This document shows, piece by piece, positions 19,560 to 29,100 of a DNA stretch of 59,595 nucleotides. The DNA is taken from positions 1 through 59,595 of the forward strand of contig NZ_SMYZ01000063.1 of assembly GCF_004919685.1 (NCBI RefSeq), given 5' to 3'. A program made the translations under genes and the position numbers. The notes under the pieces were generated by a model, which was not told the DNA's origin, did no database searches, and saw only the letters and a program-made list of their open reading frames with translations. The first letter of the stretch is position 1. Every line of letters starts with the position of its first letter. The DNA is from Mesorhizobium norvegicum. GTDB lineage: Bacteria > Pseudomonadota > Alphaproteobacteria > Rhizobiales > Rhizobiaceae.

Positions 19560-20486
19560 TCAGTCCGTGACCTGCCCGCCATAAAGCGAGACAGCGAGGT
19601 CGTGGATGGCATCGGCGGTGCGTGGCCCGAAGCCGAGCAGATAGCCGCCATCGATGCGGATCAGCTTGCGCGCCGTTCCGGCCGGCGTCGAGGCAACAGA
19701 CGGATTACCGAACAATTCGTCGTCCGATACCGGAGGCCCGGCATTGCTCATCATCAGGATCACGTCCGGCCTGGCGGTTATGATCGCCTCGTCGGACATT
19801 TGCTTGTAACCGGAAAAGCCCTCGACCGCGTTGACGCCGCCAACCAGCTTGACCATGCCGTCGGCGGCGGTCTCACTGCCGGCCGCCAGGATCTTACCGC
19901 CCTGTATCGACAGCACGAACAGGATGCGCTTGCGCTCCTTGATCGACGCCGTCTGCCGTTCGGCTGCCGTGAGCTTGGCATCGAGCTCCTTGGCCAGCAC
20001 CTCGGCCTTGGCATCGACGCCGAGCGCCTTGCCGACGATGCGGACCTTCTCGAGGATGCCTTCGTGGCTATAGTGCTCGGGCACTTCGATGAACGGAACG
20101 CTCGTCTTCTTCAAGACATCGACGGCTTCCTTGGGACCGCTGCCATGCAGCGCCAGGATGCCGGTCGGGTCGACCGACAGCACGCCTTCCGGTGACAGCG
20201 CGCGCATGTAGCCGACATCAGGCAGCTCAAGCGCTGCCTTTGGGTACCGGCTGGTGGAATCGCGCGCCACCAGATGCTTCTCCTCGCCGAGCGCATAGAC
20301 GATCTCGGTGATCGAGCCGCCAATGGCGGCAATCTTCGAGGGATCGGCAAACACGGCCGTGCCTTCGGTGGCGCCAGCAGGTTGCAGCGCCACAAAAGCC
20401 AGGCAAAGACCGATCGCCGGCCCCATTGCCGATCTTAGAACGGGCGCCAAGCTGAGGACAGGCGCCAGTCTGGAAAAGGAAACCAT
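19560..20486 (-). CDS. hmuT: Periplasmic heme-binding protein HmuT
   Basis: A 308-residue class-III (BtuF-like) binding protein. An N-terminal hydrophobic segment (about residues 15-40) acts as signal peptide, with likely cleavage after PAGA. Conserved stretches are IAAIGGSITEIVYALG, the Tyr-containing DSTSRYP, and DVILMMSNAGP. It delivers heme to the HmuUV transporter. The gene lies 11 bases downstream of hmuS. Confidence 0.94.
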   Translation of the reverse strand: MVSFSRLAPVLSLAPVLRSAMGPAIGLCLAFVALQPAGATEGTAVFADPSKIAAIGGSITEIVYALGEEKHLVARDSTSRYPKAALELPDVGYMRALSPEGVLSVDPTGILALHGSGPKEAVDVLKKTSVPFIEVPEHYSHEGILEKVRIVGKALGVDAKAEVLAKELDAKLTAAERQTASIKERKRILFVLSIQGGKILAAGSETAADGMVKLVGGVNAVEGFSGYKQMSDEAIITARPDVILMMSNAGPPVSDDELFGNPSVASTPAGTARKLIRIDGGYLLGFGPRTADAIHDLAVSLYGGQVTD

Positions 20487-20497
20487 TTCTATAGTCC

Positions 20498-21559
20498 TCA
20501 GGCTGCGGTGGGGCTTGGAATGCGCGGCAGGTTTTCCGCCAGGAACCGCCAGTCGTCACGCTCGCTTTCGCCTTCATGACGCTTGCCGAAGAACTGGATG
20601 ATCATCTTGCCGTCGGCGTCATAGACCTCGAGCGAGGTGACATGACCGTCCTTGGTTGGCTTGCGCACGGCCCAGACCTCATGGATATGGTCGGTTCGCA
20701 GGTGCAGGTGGAAGGTTTCGTCCAGCACGTTGATCCATGGCCCCATCGGCTTGATGGATTTGATCGGACCGGAATGGATCTGGATGCAGCCGCGGTTGCC
20801 CACAAAGCACATGATCGGCATCTCGCCGTCCGCGGCATGATGGAACATGGCCCTGACCGCATCATTGTCGAGCAGCCAGGCATAGTCCTGGCCGACCATG
20901 CGCACCGCCTGGCGGCGGCTGAGCTTCAGCGTCTTCAGCATGCCGAAGAACTGGTGCACGTCGGTCAGCCGGCTCCAGCGGTCGCGCAGATCGTCGAGAT
21001 TGGCGGTCGCTTCGTCGCCATGGATCTCGTCATCGGGGAGCGGCCCTGAAATGTCGGACGTCGGCTCCTGGTTGGACGATTCGAGCGCGGCGACCAGCTT
21101 CTGATAGGCATAGAGGCTGGAGGCCGGCCGCAGGTGCACCTTGTGCACGGCCTCGCCTGCCGCGTCGAAGAACTGCAGGCTGCGGCGGATTTCATCGCCA
21201 TCGCGCTTTTCCACGGCAAAGCCGTGTGCCCACACTTTCGGGAAGATGCGCAGGTCGATGTTTTCGCCAAGCACCATGGCATTGTGGTTGCCGGTGACGA
21301 CCTTGTCATAGACGCCGATCTTTTCATGCACCGCGCTTTCGTTGCGGGTCAGCGCCATGACCTCGCCGACGGCTTCGAGGCCGGTCAAAAGATCGTTGAC
21401 GCGCGGCTCGATGCGGACGACGCCGTCGCCGCAATACGCGGCGACCAGCTCGGCTTCCGAAATACCGAGCTGGGCAGCGAGATCACGCTCGCGCGTCTTC
21501 GGATTGTCTGTCCGTGCCCGCCGGATTTCATGCGGGGCGGGTTTTACGCGCTGGTCCAT
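20498..21559 (-). CDS. hmuS: Hemin-degrading factor HmuS
   Basis: A 353-residue protein with the duplicated HemS/ChuS fold. Repeats begin near residues 30 and 200; the FVGNRGCIQIHSGPI and DETFHLHLRTDHI stretches are typical of the second half. HemS-type proteins bind heme in the cytoplasm and pass it to heme oxygenase or break it down. It is coupled to hmuP upstream (21 bases) and hmuT downstream. Confidence 0.94.
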   Translation of the reverse strand: MDQRVKPAPHEIRRARTDNPKTRERDLAAQLGISEAELVAAYCGDGVVRIEPRVNDLLTGLEAVGEVMALTRNESAVHEKIGVYDKVVTGNHNAMVLGENIDLRIFPKVWAHGFAVEKRDGDEIRRSLQFFDAAGEAVHKVHLRPASSLYAYQKLVAALESSNQEPTSDISGPLPDDEIHGDEATANLDDLRDRWSRLTDVHQFFGMLKTLKLSRRQAVRMVGQDYAWLLDNDAVRAMFHHAADGEMPIMCFVGNRGCIQIHSGPIKSIKPMGPWINVLDETFHLHLRTDHIHEVWAVRKPTKDGHVTSLEVYDADGKMIIQFFGKRHEGESERDDWRFLAENLPRIPSPTAA

Positions 21560-21580
21560 GTCTCGTCCCTACTGCTTGTC

Positions 21581-21787
21581 TTACTTGTTGAGAATGAGCT
21601 TGCCCTGGCGGGTGATCTTCAGCCGGTAGAGCGCGCCATGATGCTCGATGCCGATCTCGTGCTCGCCCTGGAATAGGGTGTTGCTGGACAGGGTTCGCAC
21701 CGACAGCGGAACCCGGTCGAAACGGGCGGAGGCATCGTCGGCGCGGCGGACGCGATAGCGAAAATCGTTGGGATTGTGGGTGTTCAT
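21581..21787 (-). CDS. hmuP: Hemin uptake protein HmuP (HemP)
   Basis: A 68-residue HemP-family protein with the conserved core VPLSVRTLSSNTLFQGEHEIGIEHHGALYRLKITRQGKLILNK. In other rhizobia HmuP is needed for expression of heme-uptake genes, so it may act as a co-regulator. It is the first gene of the minus-strand hmu operon, with an aggaaaggg ribosome site before the ATG at 21787. The iron box at 21851 lies 64 bases upstream. Confidence 0.92.
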   Translation of the reverse strand: MNTHNPNDFRYRVRRADDASARFDRVPLSVRTLSSNTLFQGEHEIGIEHHGALYRLKITRQGKLILNK

Positions 21788-21850
21788 CTGGATCGATCCC
21801 TTTCCTGTGCCGGGCGTCTGGCTAGGCGTTGCGTAATCCGATTCATTTCT

Positions 21851-21865
21851 TGACTTGAATAATCA
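21851..21865. promoter_or_regulatory. Candidate RirA iron box between hmuP and hmuR
   Basis: tgacttgaataatca fits the rhizobial iron-responsive operator TGA-N9-TCA. It sits in the AT-rich divergent region between hmuP and the heme receptor, where both promoters must lie. An overlapping imperfect palindrome (aataatcatgtttatt, 21859-21874) adds to the case. With rirA in the same locus, RirA control of both directions is a strong inference. Confidence 0.6.
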
Positions 21866-21985
21866 TGTTTATTAGTCAGTGCAATACCGGATTAAATGAG
21901 TCAAGATTTAAGACGCCGGACACGATCAAAAATGCCAGCCAGCCCCGGGCCAGCCAGCATGAAACCTGGACTTTGGAGTTGGGGC

Positions 21986-24181
21986 ATGGGGTTGATGACT
22001 TGGGAATGGCGCGGCCGGTCGGCGGCGAACGGCGCGGCGGCTTTGCTGGCAGGTGTGGCGGCGATCGCCTTGTCGGCGCAACTGGCCAACGCTCAGCAGG
22101 CGGCGGACCAGCAGACAGATCAAACGAAGAAGGCTGACGAAGAAAAGGCGGCACAAGCGGGCGCAACGCTGCTCGACAAGATCCTCGTCATCAGCCGCAC
22201 CGGCGAGACGGCGATCGAATCGCTCGCGTCGGCCAGCCATGTCGATCAGGAACAGCTCGACCGCCGCATGGCGACAACGCCGAACGAGATGTTGCTCGGC
22301 GTGCCCGGTGTCGCCGCGCAAGCCGACGCCAGGCGCGTCAGCACCAGCATCAACATTCGCGGCTTGCAGGATTTCGGTCGTGTCGCGGTCATCGTCGACG
22401 GCGCCCGTCAGAATTTCCAGCGTTCCGACCACGGCACCCAGTCGACCTTCTACATCGACCCCGAGCTCGTCAAATCCGTCGACGTGATCCGCGGTCCTGT
22501 CGCCAACACCTACGGCTCAGGCGCCATCGGCGGCGTCGTCTTCTTCGACACCAAGGACGCCACAGACTTCCTCAAGCCGGAAGAAACGTGGGGCGCTTCG
22601 GTAACGGGACGCTATGAGAGCAACGGCAAGGGTTGGACCACCAGCGCATCCGGCGCCTATCGCTTCAACGAGAACTGGGATGCGCTGGGCAACATCGTCT
22701 ACCGCAACTATGACGACTACAAGGATGGCGGCGGCGACACGGTCAAGGGCACCGGCTTCGACGTGCTGAGCGGCCTGCTCAAGACCACCATCCGGCCGAC
22801 CGACAACAGTGAACTGAAGCTCGGCTGGGTCGGCTCAAGCGACGGCTGGAACGAGATCAGCGGCGGCGTGCCGGTCAATGACGTCGACCTGAAGTCGAAC
22901 ACCTTCACGGCCCGCTACAACATCACGGATGAGGACAAGAGCTGGCTCGATCTCCACATCAACACCTCTTACAACAAGACCAATCTCGATCTGACCAGCC
23001 TCGTGCCTCTCAACCGGTTTGATCCAACCACCGGCCTTCCCATAGTGCTGCCGGCAGGCTCAACGTCGACCTTCGACATCGGCACGACCAGCATCGACAT
23101 CTGGAACACGTCCAGATTCGAGACTGCTGCCATCGCGCATGAACTGACCTATGGCGGCGACTGGGTTGGCGACAACGTCAAGACCGGCGGCACCGCCGGT
23201 GGCGACAGTTTCTACACGCCGTCGGGCAAGCGCAACGTTTCTGGCGCCTATGTCCAGGACAAGCTCACCTGGGAGTGGCTCGAAGTCATCGCCGGGCTGC
23301 GTTACGACAATTACAGCCTCAAGGATGACACACACGAAACATCGGGGGACCGGTTGTCGCCGCGCATCACCGTCGGCGTCTCGCCTTTCGAAAGCGCCAG
23401 CCTTGCCGGCCTGCAATTCTACGGCACTTATGCCGAAGGATACCGGTCGCCATCCCTGTCGGAAACACTGATCAGCGGTCGCCATCCGGCGGGCGTCACC
23501 TTCCCGTTCCTGCCCAACCCCAATCTGCGGCCGGAAACCGGAAAGACCGTCGAATTCGGTGTGAACTACAAGCAGAACGACATCCTCGAAGCTGGCGATG
23601 CGCTGCGCATCAAGGCAGCCTATTTCAACAACGATGTGGACGACTACATCGGTGGTGTCACCCTGTCGCGGTTTGATCCGACCGCCGGTTGCCCGAGCGG
23701 ACCCGGTATCCCGATATGCTTCCAGTACCAGAACTTTGCCAAGGCCAAGATCGACGGCTTCGAACTGGAGGGCGTCTATGATGCCGGATGGGGCTATGCC
23801 GGGCTCTCGGCTTCAATCACCAATGGTCACACCATTTCCTACAAGGGCGTTCGGGCTGACCTGCTGACCATCCCCTCCTCCCAGGTTACCGCGCAGCTCG
23901 GGCTGCGCTTCCTCGAGGATAAGCTGACTGTCGGCGGCGAAGTGCAATACAACGGCAAGCCCAGGGGCAATCCGATCGCCGAGGACTACACGCTGGTCAA
24001 TGCCTTCGCCAGCTACCAGGCCACGGACAATCTGAAGATCGATTTCCGCGCCGACAATCTGTTCGACGTGAAATATGCCAACCCGCTCAATATCAACACG
24101 TCAGGCCCAACCCCGGTCTTCGCGGCCTATGAGCCCGGCATCACATTGAAGCTGGCGGCAACCATGCGGTTTGGAGGCTGA
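21986..24181 (+). CDS. hmuR: TonB-dependent outer-membrane heme receptor
   Basis: A protein of about 731 residues with a signal peptide (cleavage near ANAQQ), a plug domain (LDKILVISRTGETAIE serves as TonB box and linker; VIRGPVANTYGSGAIGGVVFFDT is the plug signature), and a beta-barrel ending in KLAATMRFGG with a penultimate-type aromatic. The heme-receptor NPNL motif is present (NPNLRPETGKTVEFG). The preceding FRAP-box position reads GYRSPSLSE instead. It imports heme with energy from TonB, encoded two genes downstream. The start at 21986 has an ggag ribosome site; 21959 and 21896 are in-frame alternatives. Confidence 0.9.
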   Translation: MGLMTWEWRGRSAANGAAALLAGVAAIALSAQLANAQQAADQQTDQTKKADEEKAAQAGATLLDKILVISRTGETAIESLASASHVDQEQLDRRMATTPNEMLLGVPGVAAQADARRVSTSINIRGLQDFGRVAVIVDGARQNFQRSDHGTQSTFYIDPELVKSVDVIRGPVANTYGSGAIGGVVFFDTKDATDFLKPEETWGASVTGRYESNGKGWTTSASGAYRFNENWDALGNIVYRNYDDYKDGGGDTVKGTGFDVLSGLLKTTIRPTDNSELKLGWVGSSDGWNEISGGVPVNDVDLKSNTFTARYNITDEDKSWLDLHINTSYNKTNLDLTSLVPLNRFDPTTGLPIVLPAGSTSTFDIGTTSIDIWNTSRFETAAIAHELTYGGDWVGDNVKTGGTAGGDSFYTPSGKRNVSGAYVQDKLTWEWLEVIAGLRYDNYSLKDDTHETSGDRLSPRITVGVSPFESASLAGLQFYGTYAEGYRSPSLSETLISGRHPAGVTFPFLPNPNLRPETGKTVEFGVNYKQNDILEAGDALRIKAAYFNNDVDDYIGGVTLSRFDPTAGCPSGPGIPICFQYQNFAKAKIDGFELEGVYDAGWGYAGLSASITNGHTISYKGVRADLLTIPSSQVTAQLGLRFLEDKLTVGGEVQYNGKPRGNPIAEDYTLVNAFASYQATDNLKIDFRADNLFDVKYANPLNINTSGPTPVFAAYEPGITLKLAATMRFGG

Positions 24182-24186
24182 CGACA

Positions 24187-24630
24187 ATGACGAGCTTGAC
24201 GACATCCCTTTGTCTGCTGACCTCGACGCTGGCGATGTCGCTTGCGATGGTTCCGGCGTGGGCACAAGAGTCCGCGCCGGTCCCCGCGCTGACCCTCGAA
24301 CTCAACGGTGCGCAACCTTCCGACAAGGGTTGCCGCCTGACGTTCGTGGTCAACAACAATCTCGGCGCCGACCTGTCCAAGGCTGCGTTCGAGATCGCTT
24401 TGTTCAACGAGGCCGGCGTCGTCGAGCGGCTGACCGTGCTCGACTTCAAGGAATTGCCGGCGGGCAAGACCAAGGTGACGCGTTTCGATCTGGCTGGCGC
24501 CGAGTGCTCGAAAGTCAGCCGCGTGCTGATCAACAGCGCGACCGAATGCACCGGAACCGGTGTCGAACCGAATGCCTGCGTGCGCAAGCTGAAGACGAAC
24601 ACCAAGACCGGTATCGCTTTCGGCGTCTAA
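24187..24630 (+). CDS. Small secreted protein of the heme locus
   Basis: A 147-residue protein with a clear signal peptide (cleavage after VPAWA), then a domain with four cysteines (CRLTF, ECSKV, ECTG, ACVRK) that could form two disulfides. I cannot assign a family. It sits 5 bases after hmuR and before tonB, so it is almost certainly co-transcribed. A periplasmic role in heme or iron uptake is inferred. A small exported ORF beside tonB is also reported at the R. leguminosarum tonB-hmu locus, as I recall. Confidence 0.82.
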   Translation: MTSLTTSLCLLTSTLAMSLAMVPAWAQESAPVPALTLELNGAQPSDKGCRLTFVVNNNLGADLSKAAFEIALFNEAGVVERLTVLDFKELPAGKTKVTRFDLAGAECSKVSRVLINSATECTGTGVEPNACVRKLKTNTKTGIAFGV

Positions 24631-24763
24631 GGTGGGACTGCATCCCGCATTCCAGCAAAATACCGTGGCGCGGCCAATCGCCGGCCACGGCCGACTGCCG
24701 CCGCCGGCGAACGATCTTGATTTGACAATTCTGCTCTTGTCGCTGCAGGTCTCGCGGCGAGAC

Positions 24764-25744
24764 ATGCAGGATATCAGCCCCCTCCCAGACGCCAGCGCCG
24801 AGCTGGCCATAAAACCGACCGAGCCGCTTGCGCTGCCGCGGCCATCGGCCTGGAATCGCAAATGGACGGCAGCGATCGTCGTCTCCTGCCTGCTCCATGC
24901 CGCGGTGGCAGCGACTTTTCTGATCTCGCCCTCGGGGACATCCAGTTTCCAGGACGCAATGCAGTCGGAAGGCAGTGATCAGTCGGGCGCCAACGTGGTC
25001 GGCAGCGCGCTGGACAAGGACCCTGCGGCCATAAATGTTGCGCTGGTGCCGAACCCGCAACCGACGAAACCAGAGCCGGTAAAGCCAGCCAAGCCGTCGC
25101 CGCCAACGGAGCCCTCCCAACCCGCGAAGGAAGCGGCGAAGCCGCCGCTCAAGCCTTTGCCGGAACCTGTCAAACAGCCAGCGGTGACGCCGGACATATT
25201 GGTGGCCGGTGCCCCACGCCCCGATGACCAGAGCGTGGCTCCCAAGACCGAAACGCCGGCGCAGCCGACCGTTCAGGCCGGGAGCGCCGAGGCGCCTGTG
25301 GTCGTTCCGGAGCAGCCGCCGATACCCAGCGCCAGGCCAACTCCGGCAGTTGCCCCGGCAACTGCAAGCGAACCATATGAGAAGCGCGGCACAGCGGATG
25401 GCCAGGAAATCAAGGCGGCAATTGCCAGCAAAGGCAGAAAACAAGCCGATACCGGCAACGCGGCGGCGTCTCGCTATAGCGGCGAGGTGGCCAGCAAATT
25501 GGCTCGCGCCAATCGCCGCGTTTCGAAAGCGGCGCAAACGACAGCCCGCAACAACGCTATGGTGGCATTTGTGGTGCTGGCCGACGGAAACATCAGCGAC
25601 TTGCAACTTGCCAAAAGCTCAGGCTCTCCGGAGCTCGATCAATTCGCGTTGGAGCTGGTGCGAAAACAGGCACCCTTCCCTCCCATTCCGCCGGAGACCG
25701 GAATGTCAAGCTGGCGGTTCAAAGCACCAATCGGCCCGTTCTGA
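24764..25744 (+). CDS. tonB: TonB-family energy transducer
   Basis: A 326-residue TonB. A cytoplasmic N-terminus and one transmembrane anchor (about residues 35-54) are followed by a periplasmic Pro/Lys-rich spacer (about 95-205). The C-terminal TonB domain is recognisable (VAFVVLADGNISDLQLAKSSGSPELDQFALELVRKQAPFPPIP). It couples the proton gradient to the upstream heme receptor. The gene is 133 bases after the secreted-protein gene; a ttgacaatt stretch at 24722 could serve a separate promoter. The start at 24764 (MQDISPL) is chosen over the frame's first ATG at 24632. Confidence 0.92.
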   Translation: MQDISPLPDASAELAIKPTEPLALPRPSAWNRKWTAAIVVSCLLHAAVAATFLISPSGTSSFQDAMQSEGSDQSGANVVGSALDKDPAAINVALVPNPQPTKPEPVKPAKPSPPTEPSQPAKEAAKPPLKPLPEPVKQPAVTPDILVAGAPRPDDQSVAPKTETPAQPTVQAGSAEAPVVVPEQPPIPSARPTPAVAPATASEPYEKRGTADGQEIKAAIASKGRKQADTGNAAASRYSGEVASKLARANRRVSKAAQTTARNNAMVAFVVLADGNISDLQLAKSSGSPELDQFALELVRKQAPFPPIPPETGMSSWRFKAPIGPF

Positions 25745-25808
25745 GCCTCCATCGCCGCGTTATGCCATCCATCGATCGTCAAAGTTCAAAACCGCTGAAA
25801 GGAACCCT

Positions 25809-26123
25809 ATGTACATCGCCATGAACCGCTTCAAGGTGCAGACCGGCTCGGAGAACGACTTCGAAGCCGTGTGGAAAAACCGCGATTCCAGCCTCGCGGA
25901 GATGAAGGGTTTTCGGGAATTCCACCTGTTGCGTGGCCCGGTCAACGAGACCGAAGGCTACACGCTGTTTGCGTCGCACACCGTGTGGGCGAGCCATGAT
26001 GATTTTATCGCCTGGACCAAGTCGGAGAATTTCCGTGCCGCCCATAGAAATGTCGGCACGACGAAAGTCCACTATCTCGGCCACCCCCAGTTCGAGGGGT
26101 TTTCGGTCGTCGAAGGCGCGTAG
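25809..26123 (+). CDS. IsdG-family heme-degrading monooxygenase (HmuQ/HmuD-like)
   Basis: A 104-residue ferredoxin-like ABM-fold protein. The asparagine in MNRFKV and the W-x-x-S-x-x-F-x-x-A-H element (WTKSENFRAAH) are the residues that place and ligate heme in IsdG-type enzymes. Such enzymes open the heme ring and release iron in the cytoplasm. Its place at the end of the hmuR-tonB series fits. A general antibiotic-biosynthesis-monooxygenase role is less likely given this context. Confidence 0.87.
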   Translation: MYIAMNRFKVQTGSENDFEAVWKNRDSSLAEMKGFREFHLLRGPVNETEGYTLFASHTVWASHDDFIAWTKSENFRAAHRNVGTTKVHYLGHPQFEGFSVVEGA

Positions 26124-26136
26124 ATACTGGCCGGGG

Positions 26137-29100
26137 TCAAGCTCCAGCCAGCAGGCTCGCATTGCCGCCCGCGGCGGTGGTGTCGACACAGACAGCCCGT
26201 TCATGTGCATAGGCGGCCGGATTCAGCACCTCGCTGACCAGCGGCACGATCGGGCCCGTGCGATCAGCGATGACCTTGCGCACGATGCGCGCGGCCTCGG
26301 GCGTGCCCGAAAAAGCGACGACATCGACGCGCAGCGAGCGCGCTTCGACCGGATCCGGCCGCCCGTCGATTGCGGCAAGCGGCAGGCCCTTGCCGGTCAA
26401 TGCGGAAAGGGCTGCCGGTGCGCCGGGCGCCACCGCCAGCACCGCATTGCCGGCGGCGAGCGCCTGGATGGTCTGCGCGAGCAGCGTGTCGCCATCAGGA
26501 CCGAGGCACAGCACCCGTCCGCGTGGCGACAGCGAGAGCGTGTTGGCCTCGCCGGTCGGCCCGGGCAGGTCGACCTGGCCGAAGTCGATCCCGGCGGCGG
26601 CACCTATGGCCGCGGCACCCTTGCCGCGCAGATGCTTCCTCAGAATGGCGATCCGGTCGGGCCGCGTCGACCAGCCGCCAAGCGTGGGATCGGGCAGATT
26701 GTCGGCAAGTTCGGTCGCCGTCACCTTATGGCCATCCTGCAAATGGGTGCCGGCCTCCGGCCCCTTGCGGAAGCGCCTGAGATAGTGCGGACCGCCGGCC
26801 TTCGGACCGGTGCCGGAAAGCCCCTCGCCGCCAAACGGCTGCGAACCGACGACGGCGCCGATCTGGTTGCGGTTGACATAGATGTTGCCGGCATGGATGC
26901 CGTCGACGAAATGCTGCACCCGGCCCTCGATGCGGGTGTGCAGGCCAAAGGTCAGGCCATAGCCCTTGCGGTTGATGGCAGCGATGACCGCATCGATCTC
27001 GTCGGCGTCGAAGGTAGCGACATGCAGCACCGGCCCGAACACTTCGCGCTCCATGTCTTCGATACCCTTGACCCGGAAGACGTGCGGAGCGACGAAGCGG
27101 CCTTCCTTCGGCGCCTCGAGCTTGGCGATCAGCCTGCCCTGCAGACCCATTTTCGTGCAGTAGTCGCGGATCGAGCTTTGCGCCTCGTCGTCGATAACCG
27201 GGCCGACATCCGTCGAAATCCGCCAGGGATCACCGATGCTGAGCGCTTCCATGGCGCCCTTCAGCATCTCCAGCATCTTCTTCTCGACGTCCTTCTGCAC
27301 GTAGAGCACGCGCAGCGCCGAGCAGCGCTGACCGGCACTCTGGAAGGCCGAGGCCAGGATGTCGCGCACCGCCTGTTCGGGCAGCGCGGTGGAATCGACG
27401 ATCATGGCGTTGAGGCCGCCGGTCTCGGCGATCAGCATGGCATCGGGCGCGGCGGTCTCGGCCAGTTGTTTCTCGATCAGCTTGGCGACCTCGGTCGAGC
27501 CGGTGAAGCAGACGCCGGCAATGCGCGGATCGGCGGTGAGCGGCCCGCCGACCGACGGGCCGTCGCCGGGCAGAAGCTGGATGACGTCTTCCGGCACGCC
27601 GGCCTCGCGCAGCAGTTCGACGGCGCGAAAGGCGATCAGCGGCGTCTGCTCGGCCGGCTTGGCGATAACCGAATTGCCGGTGACCAGCGCCGCGGCGATC
27701 TGGCCGGTGAAGATGGCGAGCGGGAAATTCCACGGCGAAATGCAAACGATGGCGCCGCGCGCTTGCGTGCCCGCCTCCGCATTGGCCGCCTCAGTGGCGT
27801 AGTAGCGAAGGAAGTCGACGGCCTCGCGCACTTCGGCGACGCCGTCGGCCAGCGATTTGCCGGCTTCCCGGGTGGCGAGTGCAAAGAACTCGACGGCATT
27901 CGCCTCATAGAGATCGGCGGCGCGGTTGAGGATGGCCGCGCGCTCGGCCACGGGACGCTTCGCCCAGGCAGGTTGCGCTTCCACCGCGATGCGCACGGCG
28001 GTCGCCACTTGCTTGGCGGTAGCCTCGCTGACCGTGCCGACCACCTCGGAAGGCTTTGCCGGGTTGACGATCGGACGCTGCTTGCCGTAGCCGGCGGCAC
28101 GGGTGATCGGCTTGGCATGCCAACGATCCGGCCCGGCGAAGGCAGCCTTGGCCTTATCGATCGCCGCCAGCGTCACCGTGTCGGTGATATCAAAACCCTT
28201 CGAGTTGCGACGGCCGGCGCCAAAAATCTGGGAAGGCCGGGCGATCGCCGGATTGGCGGCCGGACCCTGGCTTTCGACCGTTTCGAGCGGATCACGCGCA
28301 ATGTCCTCCGGCTCGACGTCCTCGTCGGTCAGCTGGTGCACGAAGGAGGAATTGGCGCCATTCTCCAGCAGCCGGCGGACCAGATAGGCCAGCAGATCGG
28401 AATGCGCACCGACCGGTGCATAGATGCGGCAGCGCGTGCCTTCGGACCGTCGCACCGTCTCGTGCAGCGCCTCGCCCATGCCGTGCAGGCGCTGGAACTC
28501 GAAGGAATCGCGATTCTCCGTCATCGACAGGATGGCGGCGACGGTGTGGGCGTTGTGGGTGGCGAATTGCGGATAGATGCGGTCGGTCATCGACAGCAGC
28601 TTCTTCGCGCAAGCCATGTAGGAAACGTCGGTGTTGGTCTTGCGGGTGAAGACGGGATAGCCTGACAGTCCGAGCGTCTGCGCCCGCTTGATCTCGGTGT
28701 CCCAATAGGCCCCCTTGACCAGCCGCACCATGATGTTGCGGTCGTATTTCTTCGCCAGCGCGTAGAGCCAGTCGATGGCGAAGGCCGCGCGTGGCCCATA
28801 CGCTTGCACCACCACACCAAACCCGTTCCAGCCGGCGAGTTCCGGCTCGGCCAGCACCCGCTCGATGACGTCGAGCGACAGATCGAGGCGGTCGGCCTCC
28901 TCGGCGTCGATGTTGAGGCCCATGCGCGAATGGCGCGCGGCCAGTGCCAGCGACAGCAGCCGCTCGGCCATGACCGGCAGCATTTCATCCCTCTGCGCCA
29001 CCTCGTAGCGCGGATGCAGCGCCGAAAGCTTGACCGAGATGCCGTGGTTCTGCCGGATATCAGGACCATTGGAACCGGCATCCAGCGAGGAAATCGCGTC

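Noticed and set aside
18310..19584. 424-residue open frame antisense to hmuU
   Set aside because: It is a shadow of the FecCD permease, very rich in Arg, Gln and Asp.
25933..28665. 910-residue open frame on the plus strand over putA
   Set aside because: It is antisense to a full-length PutA with intact active sites. The translated product is low-complexity and Arg/Asp-rich.
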